7,368 nt of DNA from a bacterium (GCA_004562975.1 SFQP01000110.1:1-7368); one strand, 5' to 3'; shown: positions 1 to 6,969, counted from the stretch's first letter. Numbers and translations: made by a program. Notes: generated by a model from the sequence alone, not told the origin.

Positions 1-665
1 TTGTAGGGCATGGTCACCATCAGTATGACGACGGCCACGCCCAGGGCGGCCATCATGGCGTAGTAAACGTATTGCCACTCATAGTTGTAGGCGAACCATG
101 CCGTGAGCCAGGTGCCGATTTGTCCGAGAATCATGAAAAAGAAGTAGATGATGGGCATGCTGGCGGTTTTCTCCTTGTCCAGCTTGTCCCATCCCGCTTC
201 GTCGGTAGGTTCGTTTCCCGGTGTGAGGTTGTGGGTGGCCTCGATGCCGAAGCCGTATTTTATCAGTGTGAAGAGGTTGCACATGAGCAGTGCCTGACGC
301 ACGAATCCCATCACCAGGCTGCACAGGGCGAGCACATAGATGCTCTGGGTGCGGGCACAGATGTAGCTGAGCAGCATCAGGATGGCAAAGCCCACCATGA
401 GCATCATCTTCTGGCGGCGCAGGCACACCAGGCGATAGAAGAATGGCGAGAAGGCCGCCATACCCACCGAGGTGGCGAAGCCTACGAAGGTGATGTGTTC
501 GGAGATGATGCCCAGGCCGCCCATCATTTCGGTGCTGTTGGCCGAGTACACGCCGCTCACGGTCATGATGGGGATGAAGAGCAAAATCAGGAAGATGATG
601 CCCAGGGGCTTCGGCACCCAGTCGTAGAAGGGGAAGTTGCGGGGAAGGTTCCTTGGTGTGGTCAT
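1..665 (-). CDS. MFS drug-efflux transporter, DHA2/EmrB-like (partial, C-terminus beyond left edge)
   Basis: This is the inner-membrane, proton-driven pump of a tripartite efflux system. I translated the complementary strand from the ATG at 665-663 and found 221 open codons to the window edge. The protein begins MTTPRNLPRNFPFYDWVPKP, and hydrophobic segments follow at about residues 19-39, 59-80, 87-103, 109-133, 169-191 and 199-219, roughly half the number expected for a 12-14 helix transporter. A basic loop after the second segment (YRLVCLRRQK) sits where MFS proteins carry their conserved loop 2-3 motif. The FPFYDWVPKPLG start resembles, from memory, Bacteroidales MFS proteins paired with HlyD adaptors. 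The start overlaps the adaptor reading frame in a different frame, with no spacer, so the true N-terminus may have been altered by an indel. The substrate is unknown; a multidrug or toxic-compound role is inferred from the family. Confidence 0.85.
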   Translation of the reverse strand, partial: MTTPRNLPRNFPFYDWVPKPLGIIFLILLFIPIMTVSGVYSANSTEMMGGLGIISEHITFVGFATSVGMAAFSPFFYRLVCLRRQKMMLMVGFAILMLLSYICARTQSIYVLALCSLVMGFVRQALLMCNLFTLIKYGFGIEATHNLTPGNEPTDEAGWDKLDKEKTASMPIIYFFFMILGQIGTWLTAWFAYNYEWQYVYYAMMAALGVAVVILMVTMPY

Positions 666-1719
666 CCAGTGTATAATTATTGTCGATGCGCACCGGCACG
701 CGCTGCTGGATTTTCACAAAGTTGCCGGCGGAGTTGTCTGTCGGCACCAGCGAATACTTGGCTCCCGTTGCACCGGAGATGGCCGTTACCTTGCCTTCAA
801 ACACCTTGTCTCTCATGGCGTCGATGGTCATTTTCACCTTTTGGCCCACGTGGATGTTTTCCACCTGCGTTTCCTTATAGTTGGCGATGACCCATTTCTG
901 CGTGTCCGGCATGAGGTACGTGATGGTTTGTCCGGCATTGACCATCTGTCCCTCTTCCAGCGCGCGTCGGCCCAGTTTTCCGTCGCACGGGGCGAGTACC
1001 ACGCAGTAGGAGAGGTTGAGCTTGGCCATTTCGAGTGCGGCTTTGGCTCTCTCTATGGCCGCTTCGTTGTTGGCCTTGCGCGTCTGCACCTCGTTCACTC
1101 CCGAGAGCGCGGCCTGCTTCTGTTTCAGCACGGCATCCAGTTTCTGCTGTGTGGCCTTGTATTCCGTTTCGTACTGTTCGAGCTGGATGGGCGTGGCGGC
1201 GTTGCGCTCCACGAGGTTCTTGTACCGCTTCACGTCCTTGGCCAGTTTTTCGAGGCGTATTTTTATTTCCGCGATGCTGGCATCGTAGACCGTGGCCGAG
1301 GTCTGTGTGGTCTGCAGTGAGGCATCCGTCACGTTGGCACCGGCCATGGCATCTTTCAGTGCGGCTTCGGCCTCCATCAGGCGGATGCGGTATTCGCGAT
1401 CGTCGAGCGTGAGGAGCGTGTCGCCCTTATGGACGTCCTGGTGTTCGGTGAAATAGATTTTCTTGATGTAGCCCGAGGCCCTGAGGTTGACGGGCGAGAT
1501 GTACTGCTCCACCTGTGCGTCGTTGCTCGATTCGTTGCTCTTGTAGTCCACGAACATGAGGACTACCTGCACCACGCCCCAGACCACGAGTCCGAGGCCG
1601 ATGAGGCTCACGAGCATTTGCCTTACTCTTTGTTTCTTCAGCTTTTTGGCTTGGTTTTCATGGCTCTGGGAGCCGCCCTGTGCCACGTTGTTGCTTTGTG
1701 CTTGGTTATCTTGTGCCAT
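79..1719 (-). CDS. HlyD/EmrA-type periplasmic adaptor; C-terminal end apparently lost, reads out of frame into MFS gene
   Basis: This adaptor (membrane fusion protein) links an inner-membrane MFS pump to a TolC channel. Visible parts in order: a polar, basic N-tail (1-33); one membrane anchor (about 34-57); the first half of the lipoyl-like domain (about 70-106, with SGYIKKIYF and KGDTLLTLD); a long helical hairpin (about 112-233); the second lipoyl half (LAPCDGKLGRR and EEGQMVNAGQ, about 242-264); and a beta-barrel region ending GNFVKIQQRVPVRID (332-346). In the E. coli EmrA family this last motif is followed by a strand of the LRxGM type, which is absent here. After about residue 357 the frame continues for some 190 Arg/His/Pro-rich codons that are only an out-of-frame reading of the MFS gene. 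The family-like part is therefore about 667-1719. It lies 28 bp after the TolC-like gene, in the same operon. The true product is probably a damaged adaptor, unless the indel is a sequencing or assembly error. Confidence 0.82.
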   Translation of the reverse strand: MAQDNQAQSNNVAQGGSQSHENQAKKLKKQRVRQMLVSLIGLGLVVWGVVQVVLMFVDYKSNESSNDAQVEQYISPVNLRASGYIKKIYFTEHQDVHKGDTLLTLDDREYRIRLMEAEAALKDAMAGANVTDASLQTTQTSATVYDASIAEIKIRLEKLAKDVKRYKNLVERNAATPIQLEQYETEYKATQQKLDAVLKQKQAALSGVNEVQTRKANNEAAIERAKAALEMAKLNLSYCVVLAPCDGKLGRRALEEGQMVNAGQTITYLMPDTQKWVIANYKETQVENIHVGQKVKMTIDAMRDKVFEGKVTAISGATGAKYSLVPTDNSAGNFVKIQQRVPVRIDNNYTLDDHTKEPSPQLPLLRLGAEAPGHHLPDFALHPHHDRERRVLGQQHRNDGRPGHHLRTHHLRRLRHLGGYGGLLAILLSPGVPAPPEDDAHGGLCHPDAAQLHLCPHPEHLCARPVQPGDGIRASGTAHVQPLHTDKIRLRHRGHPQPHTGKRTYRRSGMGQAGQGENRQHAHHLLLFHDSRTNRHLAHGMVRLQL

Positions 1720-1747
1720 TGTTGTGCGTTGTTAGTTGGTTGTTAGG

Positions 1748-3079
1748 TTATTCAGAGAGTTTTTCGAGTTGTCCGGTATATTTGAGCACCATGAGGTTGG
1801 AAATCTGGTAATTGTAGTGGGCCGTGAGATAGTTGTTCTGCGCTTCGCTCATGCTCATTTGGTCCTGCAGCACTTCGACCATCGAGACGATGCCTTCGCG
1901 GTAACGGTCGTAGGTAACGCCGTAGATGTTCTCGGCCAGCAGGTAGTTGTCGCGTTGCTTGTAGTAGTTGCGCTCATTGTTCACCTGGTCCTTGATGGCG
2001 TTGGCGTATTGCGTCTGTAGGTTCTTCAGGGTGTTTTCGTAGCCGATGCGTGCGTTGTCGGCATCGAGTTGAGCCTTGCGCAGTTTCGACCGGCGTTCGT
2101 AGCCGTCGAAGATGGGTACGCGCAGGGAGAGGCCGATGCCGTTCGAGCCGTACCAGTGGTTCGATTCGCCGGAGCGGAACCAGTTCTTGAATTTGTCGGT
2201 GTAGGAACTGTACATCACGTTGGCTGTGAGTGCCACGGTGGGCAGGTACGCCCCTTTGGCCAGTTTTGTCTGTTTGTCGGCCAGCGTCATTTTCTGTTCC
2301 ATGAGTTGCAGCTCGTAGAGCCGGGTGTCAAGTCCGCTCATGGCGGCGGGGTCAAAGTTGTCCACCGTTTTCTCCTCCACGTATATCTCCGCATCGGCGG
2401 GATAGTCGAGGATGTATTTCAGCATGTTGTACTGCTCCACGAGCATGGCCTCGGCGTTGGCGGCTTGCACGCGTGTGCTTTCCAGCCGCACGTTGATGCG
2501 TTTCAGGTCCACCTCCAGTGCCATCTCGTTGTCGTGGAAAGCCTGCGTGATGCTGCGCAGTTCCTCGAAGCGGCGTATGTTGTCGTTGATGATGCCCAGC
2601 TGTTCTCGGGTGTTCTGTGCCAGGTAGTAGACTTTAGCTATTTGCAGGATGAGGTCCTCGCGTGCCTTTTCGTAGGAGAGCTGGTTGATTTCGTCCACGG
2701 TTCGGGCAATCTCCACGGCGGTTTGTGCCGTTTGGCTGTACAGGGGCATTTGGAGCTGCACGCCGGCAGCGGCGTTGTATTGCAGCGTTTTCGTCACATT
2801 GTACGCCTTGCCGTACGCCCTGCCGTCTGTCACGGACACGGGAGGGTCGAAGTTGTCGTTGAAGTTCGCCACTGCGTTGATTTGGGGTAATAGCCTGGCC
2901 CTGTTCTCGCTGATGCCGTATTTGCCTTTGGCGATTTCGTTTCGCGAGGTTTTCAGGGAAAGATTGTTTTCTATGCCCAGCCTCAGGCACTCCTTCAGCG
3001 TGAGCGTTACTTGTGCGCCGGCCGAGAAGGTGGTCCAGATGGCAGCACAAATGGTTAGCAATTTCCTTTTCATGTACAT
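1748..3079 (-). CDS. TolC-family outer-membrane efflux protein
   Basis: This is the outer-membrane channel of the efflux system, a trimeric barrel with a long periplasmic helical tunnel. The 443 residues fit the family's usual 420-500. The N-terminus MYMKRKLLTICAAIWTTFSAGAQ is a signal peptide with likely cleavage near AGA-Q (about 22). TLKECLRLGIENNLSLKTSRNEI (27-49) is the typical opening of the first OEP repeat (LxEaLxlaleNN), and a PxFDGYERRSKLRKAQLDAD stretch in the second half is the matching second-repeat signature. Helical Gln/Asn/Glu-rich segments lie between. Translation may start at the ATG at 3079 or at the second ATG at 3073 (MKRK); both leave the signal peptide intact and no Shine-Dalgarno sequence separates them. 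It is the first gene of the efflux operon, followed 28 bp later by the adaptor. No strong promoter consensus is visible upstream; the best -7-like match is weak (TAATTTCG, 3106-3099). Confidence 0.92.
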   Translation of the reverse strand: MYMKRKLLTICAAIWTTFSAGAQVTLTLKECLRLGIENNLSLKTSRNEIAKGKYGISENRARLLPQINAVANFNDNFDPPVSVTDGRAYGKAYNVTKTLQYNAAAGVQLQMPLYSQTAQTAVEIARTVDEINQLSYEKAREDLILQIAKVYYLAQNTREQLGIINDNIRRFEELRSITQAFHDNEMALEVDLKRINVRLESTRVQAANAEAMLVEQYNMLKYILDYPADAEIYVEEKTVDNFDPAAMSGLDTRLYELQLMEQKMTLADKQTKLAKGAYLPTVALTANVMYSSYTDKFKNWFRSGESNHWYGSNGIGLSLRVPIFDGYERRSKLRKAQLDADNARIGYENTLKNLQTQYANAIKDQVNNERNYYKQRDNYLLAENIYGVTYDRYREGIVSMVEVLQDQMSMSEAQNNYLTAHYNYQISNLMVLKYTGQLEKLSE

Positions 3080-3248
3080 AATGTGTCTTAAACGGCGGCG
3101 AAATTAGTGTTTTTTGGCTGATTGCCACCTTCTTTTAATGTACTTGTTGAGAATCAGCCCCCTTATTCCTTCCCTAAGTGCCGCGTTTTGTCCTATTGGG
3201 ATAGCAGACAACACGTTCGGGTGAAGCCGGAAACCGCATTTTCATGTG

Positions 3249-3271
3249 AACACCTGCTTGCAAACAGTGTT
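3249..3271. promoter_or_regulatory. Imperfect dyad, possible operator upstream of efflux operon
   Basis: AACACCTG (3249-3256) and CAGTGTT (3265-3271) form an inverted repeat with one unpaired base around the spacer CTTGCAAA. It lies about 180 bp upstream of the TolC-like gene. Drug-efflux operons are often controlled by TetR- or MarR-type repressors that bind such dyads, but no regulator gene is in the window, so the function is inferred only. Confidence 0.25.
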
Positions 3272-3304
3272 TTTAGGAATATACCATTTTTAGGGATATA
3301 CCAT
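3271..3304. repeat. 17-bp tandem direct repeat, two copies
   Basis: TTTTAGGAATATACCAT (3271-3287) is followed directly by TTTTAGGGATATACCAT (3288-3304), with a single A/G difference. The array abuts the left arm of the stem-loop at 3304-3346, whose first bases (TTTAG) repeat the start of the unit once more. It could be a binding site for a regulator of the efflux operon or part of a dispersed intergenic repeat. Confidence 0.8.
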
Positions 3305-3346
3305 TTAGCCGGAGGAAGAAAAGCGGCTTTTCAACCTCCGGCTAAA
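3304..3346 (-). terminator. Strong nested stem-loop after sdaA, possible terminator
   Basis: TTTAGCCGGAGG (3304-3315) and CCTCCGGCTAAA (3335-3346) are a perfect 12-bp inverted repeat. Inside, after two mismatched A/A positions, GAAAA (3318-3322) pairs with TTTTC (3328-3332) around GCGGC. It begins 24 nt downstream of the sdaA stop codon, where a terminator is expected. Read leftward, the stem is followed by TGGTATATCC and not by a run of T, so it is not a classical intrinsic terminator. It could instead stabilise the mRNA 3' end or belong to an intergenic repeat family. Confidence 0.55.
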
Positions 3347-3370
3347 CTGTATGTTCCTCTGGGAGTTTTT

Positions 3371-4570
3371 TCATTTCTTATACTGCTTGGCCAGTCCGCC
3401 CTCCGACGTTTCGCGGTAGAGCGAGGGCAAGTCGTGGCCCGTCTGTTTCATCACCTCCACGGCTTTGTCGTACGAAATGCGGTGCTGCCCCTCGGCATAG
3501 GTGGCATAGAGGTTGGCGTCGAGGGCGCGTGCGGCGGCGTGGGCGTTGCGTTCGATGCAGGGGATCTGCACGAGGCCGCAGATAGGGTCGCACGTCATGC
3601 CGAAGTGGTGTTCCAGCCCCATCTCGGCAGCATATTCCGTTGCAGCCAGCGAGCCGCCGAAGATATAGTTGGCCGCAGCGGCAGCCATGGCACATGCCAC
3701 GCCCACCTCGGCCTGACATCCAGCTTCGGCACCCGAAATCGAGGCGCGGGCTTTGGCGATGTTGCCCACCAGTCCCGCAGTGGCCAGGGCGTGGAGCACA
3801 CGTTTGTCGCTGAAACGGCGGCTCTTGGCCACGTGGTAAAGCACGGCGGGCACCACGCCGCAGCTGCCGCAGGTGGGGGCCGTCACAATCCTTCCGCCCG
3901 AAGCATTCTCCTCCGAAACCGCCAGCGCATAGGCAAACACGAGGCCGCGCGACTGCAGGTTGCTGCTGTACCCCATGGCCTTGATATAGTAATGAGGAGC
4001 CTTGCGCCGCAGGTTCAGTCCACCCGGCAGCACCCCCTCTTCCTCCAGTCCGCGTTCCACGGCAGCCTTCATCACCTGCCACACCTCTTCGAGGTACTCC
4101 CATATTTCCGGGCCTTCGCAGTAATCCACGTATTGCCAGTAAGAGCGACCGCGTTCCTCACACCATTGTTTGATGTCGAGCAGGTGGTCCAGTTCGTAGA
4201 GGTCGGGCGTTTCCATCTGGTTGCCTCCCTCTTCGGCCAGTGCGCCGCCTCCTACGCTGAAGACCGTCCAGGCATCGTGGGCCTGTCCTTCGCTGTCGAC
4301 GGCTTCAAACTTCATGCCGTTGGGGTGGAAGGGCAGGACCACTTCGGGCAGCCACACGAAGTCGGTGCGTTCCTTGCCCAGCACGGAGTAAATGGCCCAG
4401 TCCGTGAGGTGGCCTTTTCCCGTGGCGGCCAGACTGCCGTAGAGCGTCACCTTGAAGCGTGGCGCGTCGGAGTGGGCGGCAAGGTATTTTTCGGCGGCGC
4501 GTCGCGGTCCCATGGTGTGTGAAGAGGACGGGCCTTGGCCTATGCGATAGAGTTCTTTCAGAGATTTCAT
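3371..4570 (-). CDS. sdaA: L-serine dehydratase (L-serine ammonia-lyase), single-chain, iron-sulfur dependent
   Basis: This cytoplasmic enzyme deaminates L-serine to pyruvate and ammonia with a [4Fe-4S] cluster. The 399 residues contain both domains in one chain. The N-terminal beta domain carries GPSSSHTMGPRRAAEKYL (13-30), the family signature next to the start. The alpha domain carries TAPTCGSCGVVPAVLYH (230-246), SGAEAGCQAEVG (279-290) and CDPICGLVQIPCIERNA (327-343). The likely cluster ligands are Cys285, Cys327 and Cys338: their spacings (42 and 11) equal those I recall for the Legionella enzyme (Cys343, Cys385, Cys396). The Legionella enzyme also has a C-terminal cysteine tail reaching the active site; this protein ends in AKQYKK without one. 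The ATG at 4570 directly precedes the signature, so the start is secure. It follows fbp by 49 bp with no promoter-like sequence in the gap, suggesting co-transcription, and is followed by a stem-loop. Confidence 0.96.
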   Translation of the reverse strand: MKSLKELYRIGQGPSSSHTMGPRRAAEKYLAAHSDAPRFKVTLYGSLAATGKGHLTDWAIYSVLGKERTDFVWLPEVVLPFHPNGMKFEAVDSEGQAHDAWTVFSVGGGALAEEGGNQMETPDLYELDHLLDIKQWCEERGRSYWQYVDYCEGPEIWEYLEEVWQVMKAAVERGLEEEGVLPGGLNLRRKAPHYYIKAMGYSSNLQSRGLVFAYALAVSEENASGGRIVTAPTCGSCGVVPAVLYHVAKSRRFSDKRVLHALATAGLVGNIAKARASISGAEAGCQAEVGVACAMAAAAANYIFGGSLAATEYAAEMGLEHHFGMTCDPICGLVQIPCIERNAHAAARALDANLYATYAEGQHRISYDKAVEVMKQTGHDLPSLYRETSEGGLAKQYKK

Positions 4571-4619
4571 TGAGTAGGGGATTATGAAGTTGTTTTGAGG
4601 TTATGGGGTTTGGCGATTT

Positions 4620-6512
4620 CTATTCTTTGATAAATCCGCGTCGGTACGCCACGAGCAGCTTTTCGAGGTCGGCAATCTGTTCGCGTAACTCCGCCCCCTT
4701 GTCCGTATCGTTCACCATGGCGCGGTGGCCCATCATCTCCACGATTTGCGTGGTCGACTGGATGTCCGTGCCGTTCAGGATGGCTTCCTCGGTCGAGGTG
4801 AACGGTGCGTGCTGCACCAGTTGGAAGCCGCGCGAGTGGTACACCAGCGTGTAGCCCGCAATGCCCGTCGTGTCGTGATAAGCCTTGGCAAATCCGCCGT
4901 CGATGACCATCAGTTTCCCGTCCGCTTTGATTGGATTCTCGCCGTTTGACGCTCTCACGGGCACGTGTCCGTTGATGATGTGGCGGTGCTTGCCTTTTAC
5001 ACCGAAGGCATCCATCAGCGCGTCGCATATCTCGCCGCTGTTGCGCAGGTGGTAATACCATCCCTTTTCCTCCTTGTGCGTTTCCTTGTCGGCGATGAAG
5101 TAGCGTTCAAAGGTCGCCATCTTCGACTTGTCGAACAGCGGAGAGTCCGGCCCGCACCATAGGTACCAGAAGTAGTCGCAAGCCCTTTCTCGCTCTGCCG
5201 GGTCGGCTGCTTCGTCGAATGTCAGGCGCACCAACTGCTCCGTGCGTTCCAGCAGTTCGCGTCCTTTCACCTCCTGTCCCTCTACGCACACCGTTTTCAG
5301 CGAGCCGTCCTCGTTCATCGGCACCGAGGCGTGGAACAACAGGTTGGAGTTGAAGATGCCGTACATCTCGCTCAACCGGTAGGGATCTGTTGGGTCGAGC
5401 GTGGGCCAGCAGGTATCTTTCAGGGCATATTCCATCCCGTTCACCCGGCACGTGCCGGCAGTCAGGTCCACACCCTCCAGTAGTGCGCGGTCTTGCATGC
5501 CCCATTCCGGGTGCGCAGCGTAGAGCTGCCCTTCCAGCTTGAACTGGATGATGGCAATCGCCTTGTGCATTTGCGCGATGAGGCGGCATTGCTTCTCGTT
5601 GGGCCTGCGTTCCGGGTCCTCAATCTTCGGGTAGAACAGCGTGCAGGGATCGTCCGCATACGTTTCCATGGCAAAGGTGGCGAGGGGCACCATGTTGATG
5701 CCGTAGCCCTCCTCCAGCGTTTGGGTGTTGGCGTAGCGGAACGACAGGCGCATCACGCTGGCTATGCACGCCTTGTTGCCCGCCGCCGCGCCCATCCACA
5801 GCACGTCGTGGTTGCCCCACTGGATGTCCCAGTGGTGGTACGCACTCAGCGTGTCCATGATGAGGTGCGCCCCCGGCCCCCGGTCGAAGATGTCGCCCAG
5901 GATATGCAGCTGGTCAATGGAGAGCCGTTGGATCAGTTCGCAGATAGCCACGATGAAGCCCACTGCACGTCCTGTGCCGATGATGGTTTGGATGATCACT
6001 CCCACGTAAGCCTGTTTGTTGCGGTCGTCCGAGCTTTCGTGCAGCAGTTCCTCGATGATGTAGGCAAATTCTGGCGGCAGGCTTTTGCGTACTTTCGAGC
6101 GTGTGTACTTCGACGAAACATTTCGGCACACGGCTATGAGCTGGTTCAGCGTAGTCTGGTAATAGTCGGCCAGATTCGTGTCCGTCTGTTTCACCAGTTC
6201 CAGTTTCTGTCTGGGATAATAAATCAGCGTGCAGAGGTCGCGTATTTCCTTTTCGCGCAGCGTGTTGCCGAAGAGCTCCTGAACTTTCCTTTTGATGTTG
6301 CCCGAGGCGTTGTGGAGCACGTGTTCAAAAGCCTCGTGTTCGCCGTGCAGGTCGGCCAGGAAATGTTCTGTGGGTTTGGGCAGGTGCAGGATGGCTTCCA
6401 GGTTGATTATTTCGGTCGTGACGCGCGAAATGGTGGGGAAGTCGCGTGCCAGGAGTTTCAGGTAGCGCAGGTCGGCACGGACATTACCGGCCGAAAAATC
6501 GTTTTTGGGCAT
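4620..6512 (-). CDS. fbp: Fructose-1,6-bisphosphatase, class III
   Basis: This enzyme hydrolyses fructose 1,6-bisphosphate to fructose 6-phosphate in gluconeogenesis. It is the metallophosphoesterase-type FBPase also known from Bacillus subtilis (about 670 residues). From the chosen start it has 630 residues, with ADLHGEHEAF (53-62), GDIFDRGPG (206-214), GNHDVLWMGAAAG (233-245), INGHVPVRASNGENP (513-527) and IDGGFAKAYHDTTGIAGYTL (537-556), which together supply the Asp, His and Asn metal ligands. The helical insertion between about 60 and 180 is typical of the class. I chose ATG 6512 (MPKNDFSAGNVRADLRYL). The frame is open up to a TTG at 6614, but those 34 extra residues do not look like the family, and that TTG forms the -33 element of a consensus promoter that transcribes this gene. 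It is the first gene of a probable fbp-sdaA operon. The B. subtilis enzyme responds to PEP, which fits the PEP synthase-like neighbour. Confidence 0.97.
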   Translation of the reverse strand: MPKNDFSAGNVRADLRYLKLLARDFPTISRVTTEIINLEAILHLPKPTEHFLADLHGEHEAFEHVLHNASGNIKRKVQELFGNTLREKEIRDLCTLIYYPRQKLELVKQTDTNLADYYQTTLNQLIAVCRNVSSKYTRSKVRKSLPPEFAYIIEELLHESSDDRNKQAYVGVIIQTIIGTGRAVGFIVAICELIQRLSIDQLHILGDIFDRGPGAHLIMDTLSAYHHWDIQWGNHDVLWMGAAAGNKACIASVMRLSFRYANTQTLEEGYGINMVPLATFAMETYADDPCTLFYPKIEDPERRPNEKQCRLIAQMHKAIAIIQFKLEGQLYAAHPEWGMQDRALLEGVDLTAGTCRVNGMEYALKDTCWPTLDPTDPYRLSEMYGIFNSNLLFHASVPMNEDGSLKTVCVEGQEVKGRELLERTEQLVRLTFDEAADPAERERACDYFWYLWCGPDSPLFDKSKMATFERYFIADKETHKEEKGWYYHLRNSGEICDALMDAFGVKGKHRHIINGHVPVRASNGENPIKADGKLMVIDGGFAKAYHDTTGIAGYTLVYHSRGFQLVQHAPFTSTEEAILNGTDIQSTTQIVEMMGHRAMVNDTDKGAELREQIADLEKLLVAYRRGFIKE

Positions 6513-6582
6513 AGAATAAAGGTTTGGTTTGGAATGGCCGGTGTGCCTATGTACGAGGCAGTCCTTGGTGCAACCGACGTGG

Positions 6583-6614
6583 CAAAGGTAATCCAAGGTT
6601 GATGAAACGGCCAA
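6583..6614 (-). promoter_or_regulatory. fbp promoter, Bacteroides sigma-ABfr type
   Basis: Read leftward, TTG (6614-6612) is followed after 21 bp by TACCTTTG (6590-6583), an exact match to the Bacteroides -7 consensus TAnnTTTG with accepted spacing from the -33 element. Transcription would start near 6576, giving a leader of about 65 nt before the ATG at 6512. This argues against any fbp start upstream of 6512. Confidence 0.75.
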
Positions 6615-6672
6615 TGATTTGTGTAACTTTTTCGTGAAACGCCGCCTTGTCGCATGGCTTCCGTTGCCGCTG

Positions 6673-6705
6673 GGCTTGGCAGAGGCTTGGAAACGGCTTG
6701 AAAAC
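6673..6705. repeat. Three tandem 11-bp repeats, GGCTTGnnAnn
   Basis: GGCTTGGCAGA (6673), GGCTTGGAAAC (6684) and GGCTTGAAAAC (6695) follow one another at an exact 11-bp step. The core GGCTTnGAAAA also recurs in the 21-bp array to the right, so both blocks probably share an origin. The 11-bp step is close to one helical turn, against two turns in the larger array. Confidence 0.65.
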
Positions 6706-6728
6706 GCTGTGCTTGCCTCCCTTTCATA

Positions 6729-6755
6729 TTAACATATTTAACCTTTGTATGTTAA
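6729..6755. promoter_or_regulatory. 8-bp perfect dyad TTAACATA / TATGTTAA
   Basis: TTAACATA (6729-6736) and TATGTTAA (6748-6755) form a perfect inverted repeat around 11 bp (TTTAACCTTTG). The size and symmetry suit a dimeric regulator, but no regulator is known here, and the AT-rich composition makes chance occurrence possible. Confidence 0.3.
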
Positions 6756-6780
6756 AATCACTTTGCAAGATTTTACGACT

Positions 6781-6969
6781 CTTGGCTTTGAATTTTCTGG
6801 ACAGGGCTTTGTCGTCACGGTTCGCCGTGCCGGATTTACGGCACTGGGTGCGAAATTTTTCACACTGGGCTTAGAAAATCCGGGGCTGGGCTTAGAAAAA
6901 GCGGGAGTAGGCTTCGGAAAAGCAAAAGCCGGGCCAAGAAAAAAGGAAAGGGGTTTAGAAAACAACCTC
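6781..6969. repeat. Degenerate 21-bp tandem repeat array, about nine units
   Basis: Units start at 6781, 6802, 6823, 6844, 6865, 6886, 6907, 6928 and 6949. The two best copies (6865-6885 and 6886-6906) share 18 of 21 bases, beginning CTGGGCTTAGAAAA; the outer units are diverged. In the rightward frame each unit encodes a heptad with Gly second in eight of nine (LGLENPG, LGLEKAG, VGFGKAK, RGLENNL); in the leftward frame units read like FSKPSPG. A-tracts in the right-hand units are centred near 6876, 6897, 6919, 6941 and 6960, about two helical turns apart, which predicts intrinsic DNA bending. Whether it is coding, structural or a decaying minisatellite cannot be settled from sequence alone. 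Confidence 0.7.

Noticed and set aside
79..663. Reading the adaptor ORF's last 190 or so codons as a genuine extra domain
   Set aside because: The same DNA in another frame encodes a clear MFS protein with membrane helices, while the adaptor-frame translation is His/Pro/Arg-rich and unlike any domain I know.
3271..3346. CRISPR-like array
   Set aside because: Only two direct copies with no spacer between them and no cas genes; the stem-loop is a separate element.
3122..4522. A 466-codon open frame on the plus strand
   Set aside because: It lies antisense to sdaA, which has clear family motifs. Its own translation is Arg/His/Val-rich with no recognisable domain, a typical antisense shadow in GC-rich DNA.
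5493..6602. A 369-codon open frame on the plus strand
   Set aside because: It is antisense to fbp and shows no motifs; fbp's metallophosphoesterase motifs settle the coding strand.
6458..6727. Minus-strand 89-codon frame starting ATG 6727
   Set aside because: It overlaps the fbp promoter and the first codons of fbp in another frame, and its product has no recognisable features.
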